Below are positions 1 through 8,157 of a stretch of 49,386 bases of DNA, piece by piece (the first letter of the stretch is position 1; each line of letters starts with the position of its first letter). Source of the DNA: Glacieibacterium sp038210595 (GTDB lineage Bacteria > Pseudomonadota > Alphaproteobacteria > Sphingomonadales > Sphingomonadaceae). Location: contig JBBQWN010000017.1 of assembly GCA_038210595.1 (NCBI GenBank), positions 1-49,386 of the forward strand, written 5' to 3'. The translations under genes and the position numbers were made by a program. The notes under the pieces were generated by a model. It was not told where the DNA came from. It ran no database searches and saw only the letters and a program-made list of their open reading frames with translations.

Positions 1-93
1 AACCTTCAGCTCGTACGGAACACCTACCTCCTCCAGTGCCCAGAGCGTGCCGGAGGCGCGGGACAACGGGTGGTAATACAACGCGATGCTCAT
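1..93 (-). CDS. Glutathione S-transferase N-terminus (partial, runs off the window)
   Basis: Only the first 31 codons are present. They read MSIALYYHPLSRASGTLWAL and continue with EEVGVPYE, the beta-alpha-beta opening of the thioredoxin-like N-terminal GST domain; the serine near residue 11 sits where the glutathione-activating residue usually lies. A strong ribosome binding site, AAGGAG (complement of 101-106), precedes the ATG. The gene lies 37 bp downstream of pccB on the same strand and may be co-transcribed with it. The GST subclass cannot be told from this fragment. Confidence 0.8.
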   Translation of the reverse strand, partial: MSIALYYHPLSRASGTLWALEEVGVPYELKV

Positions 94-130
94 GAAAATT
101 CTCCTTGTTCAGCGTCGACAGATAGGAGCG

Positions 131-1663
131 TCACAGCGGAATGTTGCCGTGCTTGCGCCACGGATTCTCAAGTTTCTTGTCCCGCAACATCACAAGACTG
201 CGGCAAATCCGCTTGCGGGTTTCGTGGGGCAGGATCACGTCGTCCACATAACCGCGTGCACTGGCGACAAACGGGTTGGCAAAACGCGCCTTGTATTCCG
301 CCTCTTTGGCAGCGAGCTTGGCCGGGTCGCCCTTGTCTTCGCGGAAGATGATCTCGACCGCACCCTTGGCGCCCATCACGGCAATTTCGGCGTTGGGCCA
401 GGCAAAGTTGACGTCGCCGCGCAGGTGTTTTGAGCTCATCACGTCATAAGCACCGCCGTAAGCTTTGCGGGTAATGACGGTGATCTTTGGCACCGTGCAT
501 TCAGCATAGGCGTACAGCAGCTTGGCGCCGTGTTTGATGATGCCGCCGTATTCCTGGCTGGTGCCGGGCATGAAACCGGGCACGTCCACGAAGGTGATCA
601 CCGGAATGTTGAAGGCGTCGCAAAAGCGTACAAAACGCGCGGCCTTGATCGACGACTTGATGCCCAGGCAACCCGCAAGCACCAGCGGCTGGTTCGCCAC
701 GATGCCCACGGTCTGGCCGTCCATCCGCGCGAAACCGGTCAGGATGTTGCGCGCGTATTCGGGTTGCAGCTCGAAAAAGTCACCGTCATCGACCGATTTG
801 AGGATCAGCTCCTTCATGTCGTACGGCTTGTTGGCGTTGTCCGGAATCAGCGTGTCGAGGCTCAGGTCGGTCCGGTCGGCCGGGTCGCCGCTCTGGCGCA
901 CCGGCGCCTTTTCACGGTTGTTGAGCGGCAGGTAGTTATATAGGCGACGCAGCATCAACAAGGCTTCGACATCGTTCTCGAACGCCATGTCCGCCACGCC
1001 GCTGCGGGTGGTGTGGGTGACGGCGCCGCCGAGTTCCTCGGCCGTCACTTCCTCGTGGGTCACGGTCTTGACCACCTCTGGTCCGGTCACAAACATATAG
1101 GAGCTGTCCTTGACCATGACGATGAAGTCGGTCATGGCCGGTGAATAAACCGCGCCCCCGGCACAGGGGCCCATGATCATGCTGATCTGCGGCACCACGC
1201 CGCTCGCCATGACGTTGCGCTGGAATACATCGGCATACCCGCCCAGTGATGCCACGCCTTCCTGGATGCGTGCACCGCCCGAATCGTTCAGACCGATCAC
1301 CGGTGCGCCGACCTTCATGGCCTGGTCCATCACCTTGCAGATCTTTTCGGCGTGGGCTTCGGACAATGCGCCGCCAAACACCGTGAAGTCCTGGCTGAAC
1401 ACGAACACCAGCCGGCCGTTGATCGTGCCGCTACCGGTGACGACACCGTCGCCGGGGATCTTCTGCTCGGCCATGCCGAACTCGACGGCGTTGTGCTCGA
1501 CATACATGTCGAGCTCCTCGAAGCTGCCCGGGTCGAGCAGGACATCGAGCCGCTCCCGCGCGGTCAGGCGGCCCTTGGCATGCTGCGCGTCGATGCGCTT
1601 CTGCCCGCCGCCCATGCGCGCCGCGTCGCGCCGCCGTTCCAGTTCAACGAGTGTCTTGAGCAT
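131..1663 (-). CDS. pccB: Propionyl-CoA carboxylase beta subunit (carboxyltransferase)
   Basis: A 510-residue biotin-dependent carboxyltransferase, the usual PccB length. It transfers the carboxyl group from biotin to propionyl-CoA, giving methylmalonyl-CoA in the cytoplasm. Two crotonase-fold halves are recognisable: the N-terminal half has GGALSEAHAEKICKVMD, NDSGGARIQEG and GPCAGGAVYSPA, and the C-terminal half has FVDVPGFMPGTSQE, RKAYGGAYDVM and WPNAEIAVMGAKGAVEI. The start context around ERRRDAA and KGRLTARER is typical of PccB. The biotin-carrying alpha subunit is not in the window. A methylmalonyl-CoA epimerase, the next step, is encoded at 40551-40970. Acetyl-CoA carboxylase-type paralogues are the main alternative, but the motif set favours PccB. 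Confidence 0.95.
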   Translation of the reverse strand: MLKTLVELERRRDAARMGGGQKRIDAQHAKGRLTARERLDVLLDPGSFEELDMYVEHNAVEFGMAEQKIPGDGVVTGSGTINGRLVFVFSQDFTVFGGALSEAHAEKICKVMDQAMKVGAPVIGLNDSGGARIQEGVASLGGYADVFQRNVMASGVVPQISMIMGPCAGGAVYSPAMTDFIVMVKDSSYMFVTGPEVVKTVTHEEVTAEELGGAVTHTTRSGVADMAFENDVEALLMLRRLYNYLPLNNREKAPVRQSGDPADRTDLSLDTLIPDNANKPYDMKELILKSVDDGDFFELQPEYARNILTGFARMDGQTVGIVANQPLVLAGCLGIKSSIKAARFVRFCDAFNIPVITFVDVPGFMPGTSQEYGGIIKHGAKLLYAYAECTVPKITVITRKAYGGAYDVMSSKHLRGDVNFAWPNAEIAVMGAKGAVEIIFREDKGDPAKLAAKEAEYKARFANPFVASARGYVDDVILPHETRKRICRSLVMLRDKKLENPWRKHGNIPL

Positions 1664-1742
1664 AGGGCATGGCTTAGCAGGGGGCTGGCGCGTCTGTCAC
1701 GCTTGCGGCACACTGGAAGTAGGGGCAGCCGGGAGGGCGGGC

Positions 1743-2291
1743 ATGCGACTGGTTATATTCAGCCTCGCGGCGGCGATCGCGATGTGGGTGCTCGGGTTCA
1801 TCTTCTACGGCCTGCTGTTCGATGTCGGATGGGCGACCGCGCCGGAAGCGACGCAGCTGGCGATCCAGGCGGCGCTGAAGGCGCTGCCCCATTCGGGCAC
1901 CTATGTCGTGCCCATGGGCGGGACCCCGGCGATGGTGCAGGCCTATGCGGCCGGTCCGGTGGCGCAGATTAGTTACAATGCTGGTGGGTATCCGATGGCC
2001 GATCCATTGGTGTTCGTCGGCGGCTTCGTGCAGTTCTTCGTCGTCGCGCTGATGATAGGCTGGCTGCTGCGCGGCCTTGGTGACCGGGTCGACGTGATCG
2101 GCCGTGTTCGTGTCGTGCTCGGCATGGCGGCGGTGGCGGCGGTCTACATCGATCTCGCCGATCCGATCTGGATGCGCGGCGACTGGCGCCATGCGCTGTT
2201 CACGGCGGGGGTCGATTTCATAATCCTTGGTATCGGCGGCCTGATCATGGCACGCTGGTTCGTGCTGCGGCGCGTCAGTAGTATCCGCTAA
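1743..2291 (+). CDS. Small multi-pass membrane protein, family not identified
   Basis: 182 residues with about four hydrophobic segments: residues 3-27 (LVIFSLAAAIAMWVLGF), about 95-115, 122-140 and 153-172. The ATG at 1743 has a GGGAGG ribosome binding site just upstream; the longer open frame upstream runs antisense through pccB and is not used. The opening helix with its W-G-F-x-F-Y-G pattern is reminiscent of DUF1761-like inner-membrane proteins, but I cannot assign a family. Its stop codon overlaps the stop of the convergent atp12 gene by 4 nt. Confidence 0.75.
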   Translation: MRLVIFSLAAAIAMWVLGFIFYGLLFDVGWATAPEATQLAIQAALKALPHSGTYVVPMGGTPAMVQAYAAGPVAQISYNAGGYPMADPLVFVGGFVQFFVVALMIGWLLRGLGDRVDVIGRVRVVLGMAAVAAVYIDLADPIWMRGDWRHALFTAGVDFIILGIGGLIMARWFVLRRVSSIR

Positions 2292-2977
2292 AGCAGAGCG
2301 AGCAGCTGTGCCGCCGCGGCCAGGCTTGCCTGCCGTTCGGCCTGCGCGGCTGCGGCGAGCGGGTCAGCACCCCATTGTTCGGCCTGCCACAGCTCGTCGA
2401 GATGGCCCGCTGCCCAAGCCGCATCGACGTCGACCGCGCCGTCCGCAAATGCCAGCCCGAGCACGGCCGAGCCGGTAATCGTCACCACCGCCGACAGTGC
2501 CGCCAGCCGGAAGGCGTCGAAGCTCGCATAGGCAGCCGCGATCCGCGCCAGCGCCGCCGGGGGCTGCGCCACATGCGCGATCCCTTCGGTCGTCACCAGC
2601 GCGACGTCGTAGCGCCGCGCCAGCCAGGCCAGCCATGGGTCCCAGGCCTCCGCCTGCCGCGCCGCCAGCGGGGCCGGGCCGTCGGCGCGGTAGACCAGCA
2701 GGTCAGTCTGGGCATAGGCGGCGAGGCTGGCCGCGAACGCTTCTCGCTCCGGTGCGATGCGGTCGATGGCGGCGTTCGACAGGCCGGTCAGCGGCATGTT
2801 GCGAGGTTCGAGGCGTTCGCCCTGCGCGGCCCATTCCGCCGCAACCGCGTCCGCCAGCGTCGGTGTCGGCAGCCGCAGCGCAATACGCGCCGGGGTGCGC
2901 ACCGGGCGGCCGTCGAGCCTGACCTCCCAGCCGCCGTCGACGGCGTGCGGTTCGGCAGCGACATAGAAGCGCTTCAC
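2288..2977 (-). CDS. ATP12-family F1-ATPase assembly chaperone
   Basis: 229 residues, full length for the alphaproteobacterial ATP12 family, whose members bind the F1 alpha subunit during assembly of ATP synthase. Recognisable features are the N-terminal KRFY, the LDGRPVRTPA segment, AAEWAAQGE, the MPLTGLSNAAIDRI stretch, TDLLVYRAD and the WDPWLAW motif. It starts with GTG, overlapping the TGA of the upstream dipeptidase gene (GTGA), so translation is probably coupled. Its stop overlaps the convergent membrane-protein gene. Confidence 0.9.
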   Translation of the reverse strand: MKRFYVAAEPHAVDGGWEVRLDGRPVRTPARIALRLPTPTLADAVAAEWAAQGERLEPRNMPLTGLSNAAIDRIAPEREAFAASLAAYAQTDLLVYRADGPAPLAARQAEAWDPWLAWLARRYDVALVTTEGIAHVAQPPAALARIAAAYASFDAFRLAALSAVVTITGSAVLGLAFADGAVDVDAAWAAGHLDELWQAEQWGADPLAAAAQAERQASLAAAAQLLALL

Positions 2978-4257
2978 TTCGCCGCCGGGGCCGCCACGTC
3001 GAGGGTGGCGATGGTCGCCGTCGACGGCGATGTACCGCGCAGCGACGCAGCGACGCGCTCGGCCCCTTCCAGTGCCCGGAGCACGTTGCCGCCCGCAAGA
3101 CCCGCGATATCGGCGTCGCTCCAGCCGCGCTTCATCAGTTCCGCCAGCAGCGCCGGGTAGGTTTCAACGCCCTCCAGGCCGACCGGGGTCTCGTCGATGC
3201 CGTCGAGATCGGCACCCAGACCGACATGATCCTTGCCGGCGATGCGGGCGAGATGTTCGACATGATCAGCGACCTGTCCCAGCGTGACCACTGGTTTCGG
3301 GTGCGCCTTCACCCACTCGTCGAGCGCCGCCTTGGCGCGCTCCGGCTGCCCGATGTACAGGCCCGAATAGGGCGGCGCGTTGGTCGAGGCAATGACGCCG
3401 GCGCGCTCGGCTTCCCATCTGAACCGCTCGGCTGAGACGTAGCTGGGGGCGTAGTTGACCATCACTACGCCGCCGTTGGCCTTGAGCAGCGCCAGCACGT
3501 CGTCGGGCACATTGCGGGGATGGTCGTCGATGGCGCGGGCCGACGAGTGCGAGAAGATCACCGGAGCCTTGGTCGCCGCCAGCGCAACCTTCATCGTCAC
3601 CGGCGCAACATGGCTGAGATCGACCAGCATCCCCAGCCGGTTCATCTCCGCGACCACCGCCTTGCCGAACGGCGTCAGGCCGTTGTGCACAGGTGCAGCG
3701 TTCGAGCTGTCCGCCCAATCATTGTTGAGCACATGGGTCAGCGTCATGTAGCGCGCGCCCAGCGCGTAATATTGGCGGAGCACCGCCAGGGAATTATCGA
3801 TCTGACTGCCGCCCTCCACGCCCATCATCGAGGCGATGCGGCCGGCCTTGTGAATGCGGCGGATGTCGGCAGCGGTCGCCGCCATCTCGAACGTGCCGGG
3901 ATAGCGCGCGGCAATGCCCCGGATTATGTCGATCTGCTTCAACGTCGCCTCGACTGCGGCCGGCCCGGTGATCTTTGCATCGATATAGACCGACCAGAAC
4001 TGTCCGCCGACGCGACCCTCCCGCAGCCGGGGAATGTCAGTCTGCAGCGGATGTTTGAACTTGCGGCTGTCGGCGTTGAGATCGACCGCCCACCAGCCCT
4101 CGCCGTAATCCTCTCGAAGTTGCTCGGCCCAGTCGTTGTGGCCGTCGATCAGCGGTGTCGCCTTGAGGATGCGGTCGACGCGGGCGTCGTACGGCGTCGC
4201 CGCCAGCGCGGGCGCCGTCAGTCCCAGAACAACCGCCGTCAGGATGGTTTTACGCAT
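2974..4257 (-). CDS. Secreted membrane dipeptidase (peptidase M19)
   Basis: 427 residues. The chosen ATG at 4257 gives a clean Sec signal peptide (MRKTILTAVVLGLTAPALAA); a longer frame back to a TTG at 4401 would bury it behind 48 unusual residues. The mature part is the metal-dependent M19 (renal dipeptidase) hydrolase: zinc-binding DGHNDW near residue 40, MGVEGGSQIDNSL, LTHVLNNDWADS, DLSHVAPVTMK, the SHSSARAIDDHPRN motif and GLGADLDGI. It probably cleaves dipeptides in the periplasm. The downstream atp12 gene overlaps its stop. Confidence 0.93.
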   Translation of the reverse strand: MRKTILTAVVLGLTAPALAATPYDARVDRILKATPLIDGHNDWAEQLREDYGEGWWAVDLNADSRKFKHPLQTDIPRLREGRVGGQFWSVYIDAKITGPAAVEATLKQIDIIRGIAARYPGTFEMAATAADIRRIHKAGRIASMMGVEGGSQIDNSLAVLRQYYALGARYMTLTHVLNNDWADSSNAAPVHNGLTPFGKAVVAEMNRLGMLVDLSHVAPVTMKVALAATKAPVIFSHSSARAIDDHPRNVPDDVLALLKANGGVVMVNYAPSYVSAERFRWEAERAGVIASTNAPPYSGLYIGQPERAKAALDEWVKAHPKPVVTLGQVADHVEHLARIAGKDHVGLGADLDGIDETPVGLEGVETYPALLAELMKRGWSDADIAGLAGGNVLRALEGAERVAASLRGTSPSTATIATLDVAAPAAK

Positions 4258-4330
4258 CGTCGCTCCTTGCCCCGCGGGCATCTTGTCACAGCGTAGCCGG
4301 GGGCTGGCAAGAGTGGCCCATGCCGCGTCC

Positions 4331-4355
4331 GGAACGGTTTCGAGACGCGGGGGTT
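4331..4355 (+). promoter_or_regulatory. Candidate EcfG-type promoter for the secreted GCG_CRPN peptide
   Basis: GGAAC (4331-4335) and GGTT (4352-4355) are separated by 16 nt. The alphaproteobacterial general-stress sigma EcfG is known to prefer GGAAC-N16/17-CGTT, so the -10 has one mismatch. The ATG follows 46 nt downstream of the -10. Support is moderate and positional only. Confidence 0.35.
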
Positions 4356-4401
4356 TCCCATTCGCCGGTGCGTAAGCGCCGGACCAAGGTAGGAGTATCA
4401 A

Positions 4402-4653
4402 ATGAACAAGCTACTCGCTGTCGCCCTCGCCGCTACCGTTACGATTGCCGGCGCATCCGCGGCGTCGGCCCGCGACGGCTGTGGCCGCGGTGCGCATCGC
4501 GGTCCGGCCGGCCATTGCCGCCCGAATGTCGGCCCGGGCTATGCCCAGCGGCCGGTGATCGGTGTTTTCTATCCGGGCCGCGGATACTGGTACAACAACC
4601 GTTATTACCAGCACCGTTATCGCCATCACCGCGGCGGTTGGCGCTACCGCTAG
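4402..4653 (+). CDS. Small secreted GCG_CRPN-type peptide, Tyr/His/Arg/Gly-rich
   Basis: 83 residues: a signal peptide (residues 1-23, ending SAASA), then the short cysteine segment DGCGRGAHRGPAGHCRPN that matches the GCG...CRPN signature of a known small secreted family, then a low-complexity tail rich in Tyr, His, Arg and Gly (WYNNRYYQHRYRHHRGG). A GGAG ribosome binding site precedes the ATG. The function of the family is not established; the His/Tyr-rich tail could bind metal or the cell surface (inference). A 13-bp hairpin follows the stop. Confidence 0.75.
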   Translation: MNKLLAVALAATVTIAGASAASARDGCGRGAHRGPAGHCRPNVGPGYAQRPVIGVFYPGRGYWYNNRYYQHRYRHHRGGWRYR

Positions 4654-4668
4654 TTCGACCCGGCGTCG

Positions 4669-4698
4669 CGCTTTCGCTCCGCAAGCGGAACGAGAGCG
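4669..4698. terminator. Hairpin between the secreted peptide gene and ku
   Basis: Left arm 4669-4681 and right arm 4686-4698 pair over 13 positions (one mismatch, one G-U) around a CAAG loop. It lies 15 bp after the upstream stop codon and has no T-tract, so it is at best a weak or Rho-assisted terminator. The right arm contains the GGAAC of the ku promoter. Confidence 0.4.
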
Positions 4699-4712
4699 CG
4701 CAGTCGTCCGTT
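4687..4712 (+). promoter_or_regulatory. Consensus EcfG (general stress response) promoter of ku-ligD
   Basis: GGAAC (4687-4691), 17-nt spacer, CGTT (4709-4712): an exact match to the GGAAC-N16/17-CGTT consensus of the alphaproteobacterial general stress sigma factor. A start site near 4719 would leave a leader of about 16 nt containing the GGAGGA ribosome binding site before the ku ATG at 4735. Confidence 0.7.
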
Positions 4713-4734
4713 CGGGCGGATTGGAGGACACCCC

Positions 4735-5616
4735 ATGCCCGCTCGCGCCTATTGGTCCGGACAGTTGCGCCTCGCGCTGGTCTCGATCCCCGTCGAGATC
4801 TTCTCCGCTACCCGCTCCGCCGCGACGATCGCGCTGAATCAGATCCACGAGCCGAGCGGCAAGCGCATCAAGTACGAGAAGACTGTGCCCGGCATCGGCG
4901 CGGTCGACCCCGACGACATTGTCAAAGGCTACCAGGTCGAAAAGGGCCAGTATGTCCTGCTCACCGACGAGGAGATCGAGGACGTCAAGCTGGAGAGCAA
5001 GCGCACGCTCGAGCTGGTACAGTTCGTTGACGCGTCCGAAGTCGATGCGATCTATTTCGAGAAGCCCTATTACGTCGTCCCGAAAGACGAACTGGCGGAG
5101 GAAGCTTTCCGCGTCGTCCGTGACGCAATGAAGGCAGAGAAGAAGATCGGCCTGGGCCAGCTCGCGCTGCGTGGTCACGAGTATCTGGTTAGCCTCAAGC
5201 CGTGCGGCCGCGGCATGATTCTCGAGACGCTGCGCTACGAGGAGGAGGTAAACAAGGCGAGCGGGTTTTTCCGCGCCATCTCCGACGAGGCGCCGCCCGA
5301 GGAACTGATGGAGCTGGCCACCGCGCTGATCCAGAAGCGTACCAAGAAGTTTGACCCCGCCGCTTTCAGCGACCGCTACGAGGACGCGCTCAGGGCGCTG
5401 ATCGACGTCAAGCGCGGCAAGAAGGGCGCGACCGTTGAAACCGACGACAATGCGCCCAAGGCCTCCAACGTCATCGACCTGATGGCGGCGCTCAAGGCCT
5501 CGATCGAGAAGGGCGGCGGCAGCGACAGCCCGGCATCGCCGAACGTCAAGCCGCGCGCCGCGAAGCCGCCCGCGCGCCGCGTACCGGCGAAGGCCCCGGT
5601 GCGGAAGCGCGCGTGA
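4735..5616 (+). CDS. ku: Non-homologous end-joining protein Ku
   Basis: 293 residues, typical bacterial Ku. It forms a homodimeric ring on DNA double-strand ends and recruits LigD. The core beta-barrel domain opens with ARAYWSGQLRLALVSIPVEI and includes the KRIKYEKTVPG and EKGQYVLLTDEEIE segments, FEKPYYVVPK and LRGHEYLVSLKPCGRGMIL. The C-terminus (about 255-293) is a lysine/arginine/proline/alanine-rich tail of the kind thought to contact DNA. GGAGGA precedes the ATG. The stop overlaps the ligD GTG by 4 nt, so the two are translationally coupled behind an EcfG promoter. Confidence 0.96.
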   Translation: MPARAYWSGQLRLALVSIPVEIFSATRSAATIALNQIHEPSGKRIKYEKTVPGIGAVDPDDIVKGYQVEKGQYVLLTDEEIEDVKLESKRTLELVQFVDASEVDAIYFEKPYYVVPKDELAEEAFRVVRDAMKAEKKIGLGQLALRGHEYLVSLKPCGRGMILETLRYEEEVNKASGFFRAISDEAPPEELMELATALIQKRTKKFDPAAFSDRYEDALRALIDVKRGKKGATVETDDNAPKASNVIDLMAALKASIEKGGGSDSPASPNVKPRAAKPPARRVPAKAPVRKRA

Positions 5617-8135
5617 GCCTCGCCACCTACAACGCCAAGCGCGACTTCAAAAAGACCCCTGAGCCGGCGGGCAAGGCGGGCCGCAAGGCCGGCAACAGCT
5701 TCATGGTGCAGAAGCACGCCGCTTCGCGCCTGCATTGGGATTTCCGGCTCGAACTGGACGGCGTACTGCTCAGCTGGGCGGTGACGCGGGTGCCCAGCGG
5801 CGATCCCAAGGTCAAGCGGCTGGCGGTCCGGACCGAGGACCATCCGCTCAGCTACGCGACTTTCGAGGGCATTATCCCGAAGGGCGAATATGGCGGCGGG
5901 ACGGTGATGCTGTGGGACCGCGGCACCTGGGAGAATGAAAGCGACCCGCGCGAGGGTATCAAGAAGGGCAAGCTGCACTTCACGCTGACCGGCGAGCGCA
6001 TGAAGGGCGAATGGGTTCTGATCCGGCTGAAGCCTGAGGGTAAGGCGGAGAACTGGCTGCTCGGCAAGATCGACGACGAATACGCGACCGGCGCAGACCT
6101 CGATTTCGATACCGGGGTAGCGAGCGGGCTGACGATGGCGGACATCGCGGCGGGCAAGAGCGCTGCGAAAGACAGCGCACCCGCCTTCGGTGCTTCCCCG
6201 AAGAAGGCTGGGCCGGCGGGTGCGGCGAAGCCGCGCGCGAAGCGCTCGAAGACCCGGCCCCCCGCGTTCCGCGAGCCGCAGCTCGCAACCCTGGTCGACC
6301 GCCCGCCGACCGGCAGCGATTGGCTGCACGAGACCAAGTATGACGGTTACCGCGCACTGCTGGCGATCGGCGGCGGCGACTGCATCGCCTACACCCGCTC
6401 CGGCCTCGACTGGACCGCGAAATTCAAGCCCGTCGCCGATGCCGCCGCCGCGCTGCCGTGCGATACCGCGCTGATCGACTGCGAGATCGTCGCGCTCGAC
6501 AGCGCCGGCAAGCCGGATTTCGGCACGTTGCAGGCCAACCTGAAGGATAGCGGGCCCTTGCTGGCCTTTGCGTTCGACCTGCTCGAAGTCGACGGCGACG
6601 ATCTCGCCTGGCTGCCGCTGGTCGAGCGCAAGGCCAGACTCGCCCACCTTCTCGAAAGCGTCGGCCCGCCGCTGCACTATTCGGAACACGTCCGCGGCAG
6701 TGGGGAAAAGCTTTTCGCCGCGCTGTGCGCCGGTGGCTACGAGGGCGTCGTCAGCAAGAAGGCCGATGCGCGCTACAAGGCGGGCCGCGGCAACTGGCTG
6801 AAGTCGAAATGCCTGCACCGCCAGGAATTCGTCATCGGCGGCTGGTCCACCAGCGACAAGGGCCGGGGCTTCGCGTCGCTGCTGCTCGGCGTCTACGAGG
6901 GGGAGGAGCTCGTCTATGCCGGGCGCGTCGGCACCGGTTTCGATGACCGCACGCTGGAAGACCTGACCGCGCGGCTGGCGAAACTCAAGGCCGATAAGCC
7001 GGCCTATGCCGCCAAGCTGCCGGCGCTGGCGCGGCGCGGGGCCAACTGGGTAAAACCGGAACTGGTCGTCGATGTCGCGTTCACCGAATTCACCGCCGAC
7101 GGGCATCTGCGGCACCCGAGCTTTATCGGCTTGCGCGCTGACAAGCCGGCGAAGGAGGTGGTGCGGGAGAATGCGGCCCCCCTCCCGGAGCGGGAGGGGT
7201 CCGGTGTGGGCAGTAAACCCATGCGAAAAGCACGGACTGGGCCAGACGGCCCACCACCGGCCCCTTCCGCACCAGGAGGGGGGAAATCTGGCGTGGTTAT
7301 CTCGTCCCCCGACCGCATCGTGTTCCCCGAACTCGGCCTGACCAAGGGCCAGCTCGCGGCCTATTACGAGGCTCTCAGCGAAGCGATGCTGCCCGACCTC
7401 GCTCGCCGCGCGATCAGCCTGGTGCGCTGCCCCCAGGGGCGCGCCAAGCAATGCTTCTTCCAGAAGCACGACAGCGGCATGTTCCCCGATAGCGTCCATT
7501 CCGTGCCGGTCGCTGAGGCGGACGGTAGGACCGAGCCCTATCTCTATGTCGAGGACGCCGCCGGATTGCTCGCCTGCGTCCAGATGGGTACGATCGAGTT
7601 CCATGGCTGGGGCAGCCGCGTCGACGACATCGAGCGCCCCGACCGGCTGGTCATCGACCTCGACCCCGACGAGGCGGTTAGCTTCGAGGCTGTCAAGCTG
7701 GCCGCCAAGCTGGTCCGCGACCGGCTCAAGTCGCGCGGCCTCGACAGCGCCCCGATGCTGACCGGCGGTAAGGGCGTGCACGTCGTCGTGCCGCTGAAGC
7801 CAAAGGCCGAATGGCCGGCGGTGAAGGCGTGGGCGCGGGCGTTCGCCGAAAGTCTCGAAGCGGAAGCTCCCGACGCCTTCGTCGCCAATATGAGCAAGGC
7901 GAAGCGCAAGGGCCGCATTTTCGTCGACTGGCTGCGCAACCAGCGCGGCGCGACCGCGGTGCTGCCGTTCTCGGTGCGCGCCCGGGAGGGTGCCGGCGTC
8001 GCCGTGCCGCTGACCTGGGCGCAGCTGCGCGAGGTCGCGGCCGGCAAAGTCTTCAGCGCCGCGGACCCTGCCGCAGTGCTTGCACAGGCGGCCCGGACGC
8101 GCGAAGCGGTGACGGCGAAGGTGCTGCCGGCCTGA
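5613..8135 (+). CDS. ligD: Multifunctional DNA ligase D (phosphoesterase-ligase-polymerase)
   Basis: 840 residues with domains in the order 3'-phosphoesterase (about 1-150; HWDFRLELDG at 41-50), ATP-dependent ligase (about 215-510; motif I KYDGYR with nucleotidyl-lysine K242, then CEIVALD and the GYEGVVSKK motif) and primase-polymerase (about 560-840; metal-binding DLD at 682-684, TGGKGVHVVVP). It trims, fills and seals ends held by Ku. The GTG start overlaps the ku stop. Residues about 522-557, between ligase and polymerase domains, are encoded by a palindromic repeat-like element (7177-7283) that keeps the frame open. The linker at about 165-215 is Ala/Lys-rich. Confidence 0.97.
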   Translation: MSLATYNAKRDFKKTPEPAGKAGRKAGNSFMVQKHAASRLHWDFRLELDGVLLSWAVTRVPSGDPKVKRLAVRTEDHPLSYATFEGIIPKGEYGGGTVMLWDRGTWENESDPREGIKKGKLHFTLTGERMKGEWVLIRLKPEGKAENWLLGKIDDEYATGADLDFDTGVASGLTMADIAAGKSAAKDSAPAFGASPKKAGPAGAAKPRAKRSKTRPPAFREPQLATLVDRPPTGSDWLHETKYDGYRALLAIGGGDCIAYTRSGLDWTAKFKPVADAAAALPCDTALIDCEIVALDSAGKPDFGTLQANLKDSGPLLAFAFDLLEVDGDDLAWLPLVERKARLAHLLESVGPPLHYSEHVRGSGEKLFAALCAGGYEGVVSKKADARYKAGRGNWLKSKCLHRQEFVIGGWSTSDKGRGFASLLLGVYEGEELVYAGRVGTGFDDRTLEDLTARLAKLKADKPAYAAKLPALARRGANWVKPELVVDVAFTEFTADGHLRHPSFIGLRADKPAKEVVRENAAPLPEREGSGVGSKPMRKARTGPDGPPPAPSAPGGGKSGVVISSPDRIVFPELGLTKGQLAAYYEALSEAMLPDLARRAISLVRCPQGRAKQCFFQKHDSGMFPDSVHSVPVAEADGRTEPYLYVEDAAGLLACVQMGTIEFHGWGSRVDDIERPDRLVIDLDPDEAVSFEAVKLAAKLVRDRLKSRGLDSAPMLTGGKGVHVVVPLKPKAEWPAVKAWARAFAESLEAEAPDAFVANMSKAKRKGRIFVDWLRNQRGATAVLPFSVRAREGAGVAVPLTWAQLREVAAGKVFSAADPAAVLAQAARTREAVTAKVLPA
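7177..7283. repeat. Palindromic repeat-like element inside the ligD coding sequence
   Basis: Two 35-nt arms (7177-7211 and 7249-7283) form an imperfect inverted repeat with roughly 30 matching positions, and the left arm itself contains the perfect 9-bp hairpin CCCCTCCCG/CGGGAGGGG (7178-7198 region). This GGGAGGGG/CCCCTCCC architecture is typical of extragenic palindromes in GC-rich Proteobacteria, yet here it is translated as part of LigD, in the linker between the ligase and polymerase domains. Confidence 0.7.
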
Positions 8136-8157
8136 CCCGGCCCGCGGGGAGGCGTTG

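Noticed and set aside
5376..7781. An 801-residue open frame antisense to ku-ligD
   Set aside because: No recognisable domain; it is the usual complementary-frame artefact of high third-position GC.
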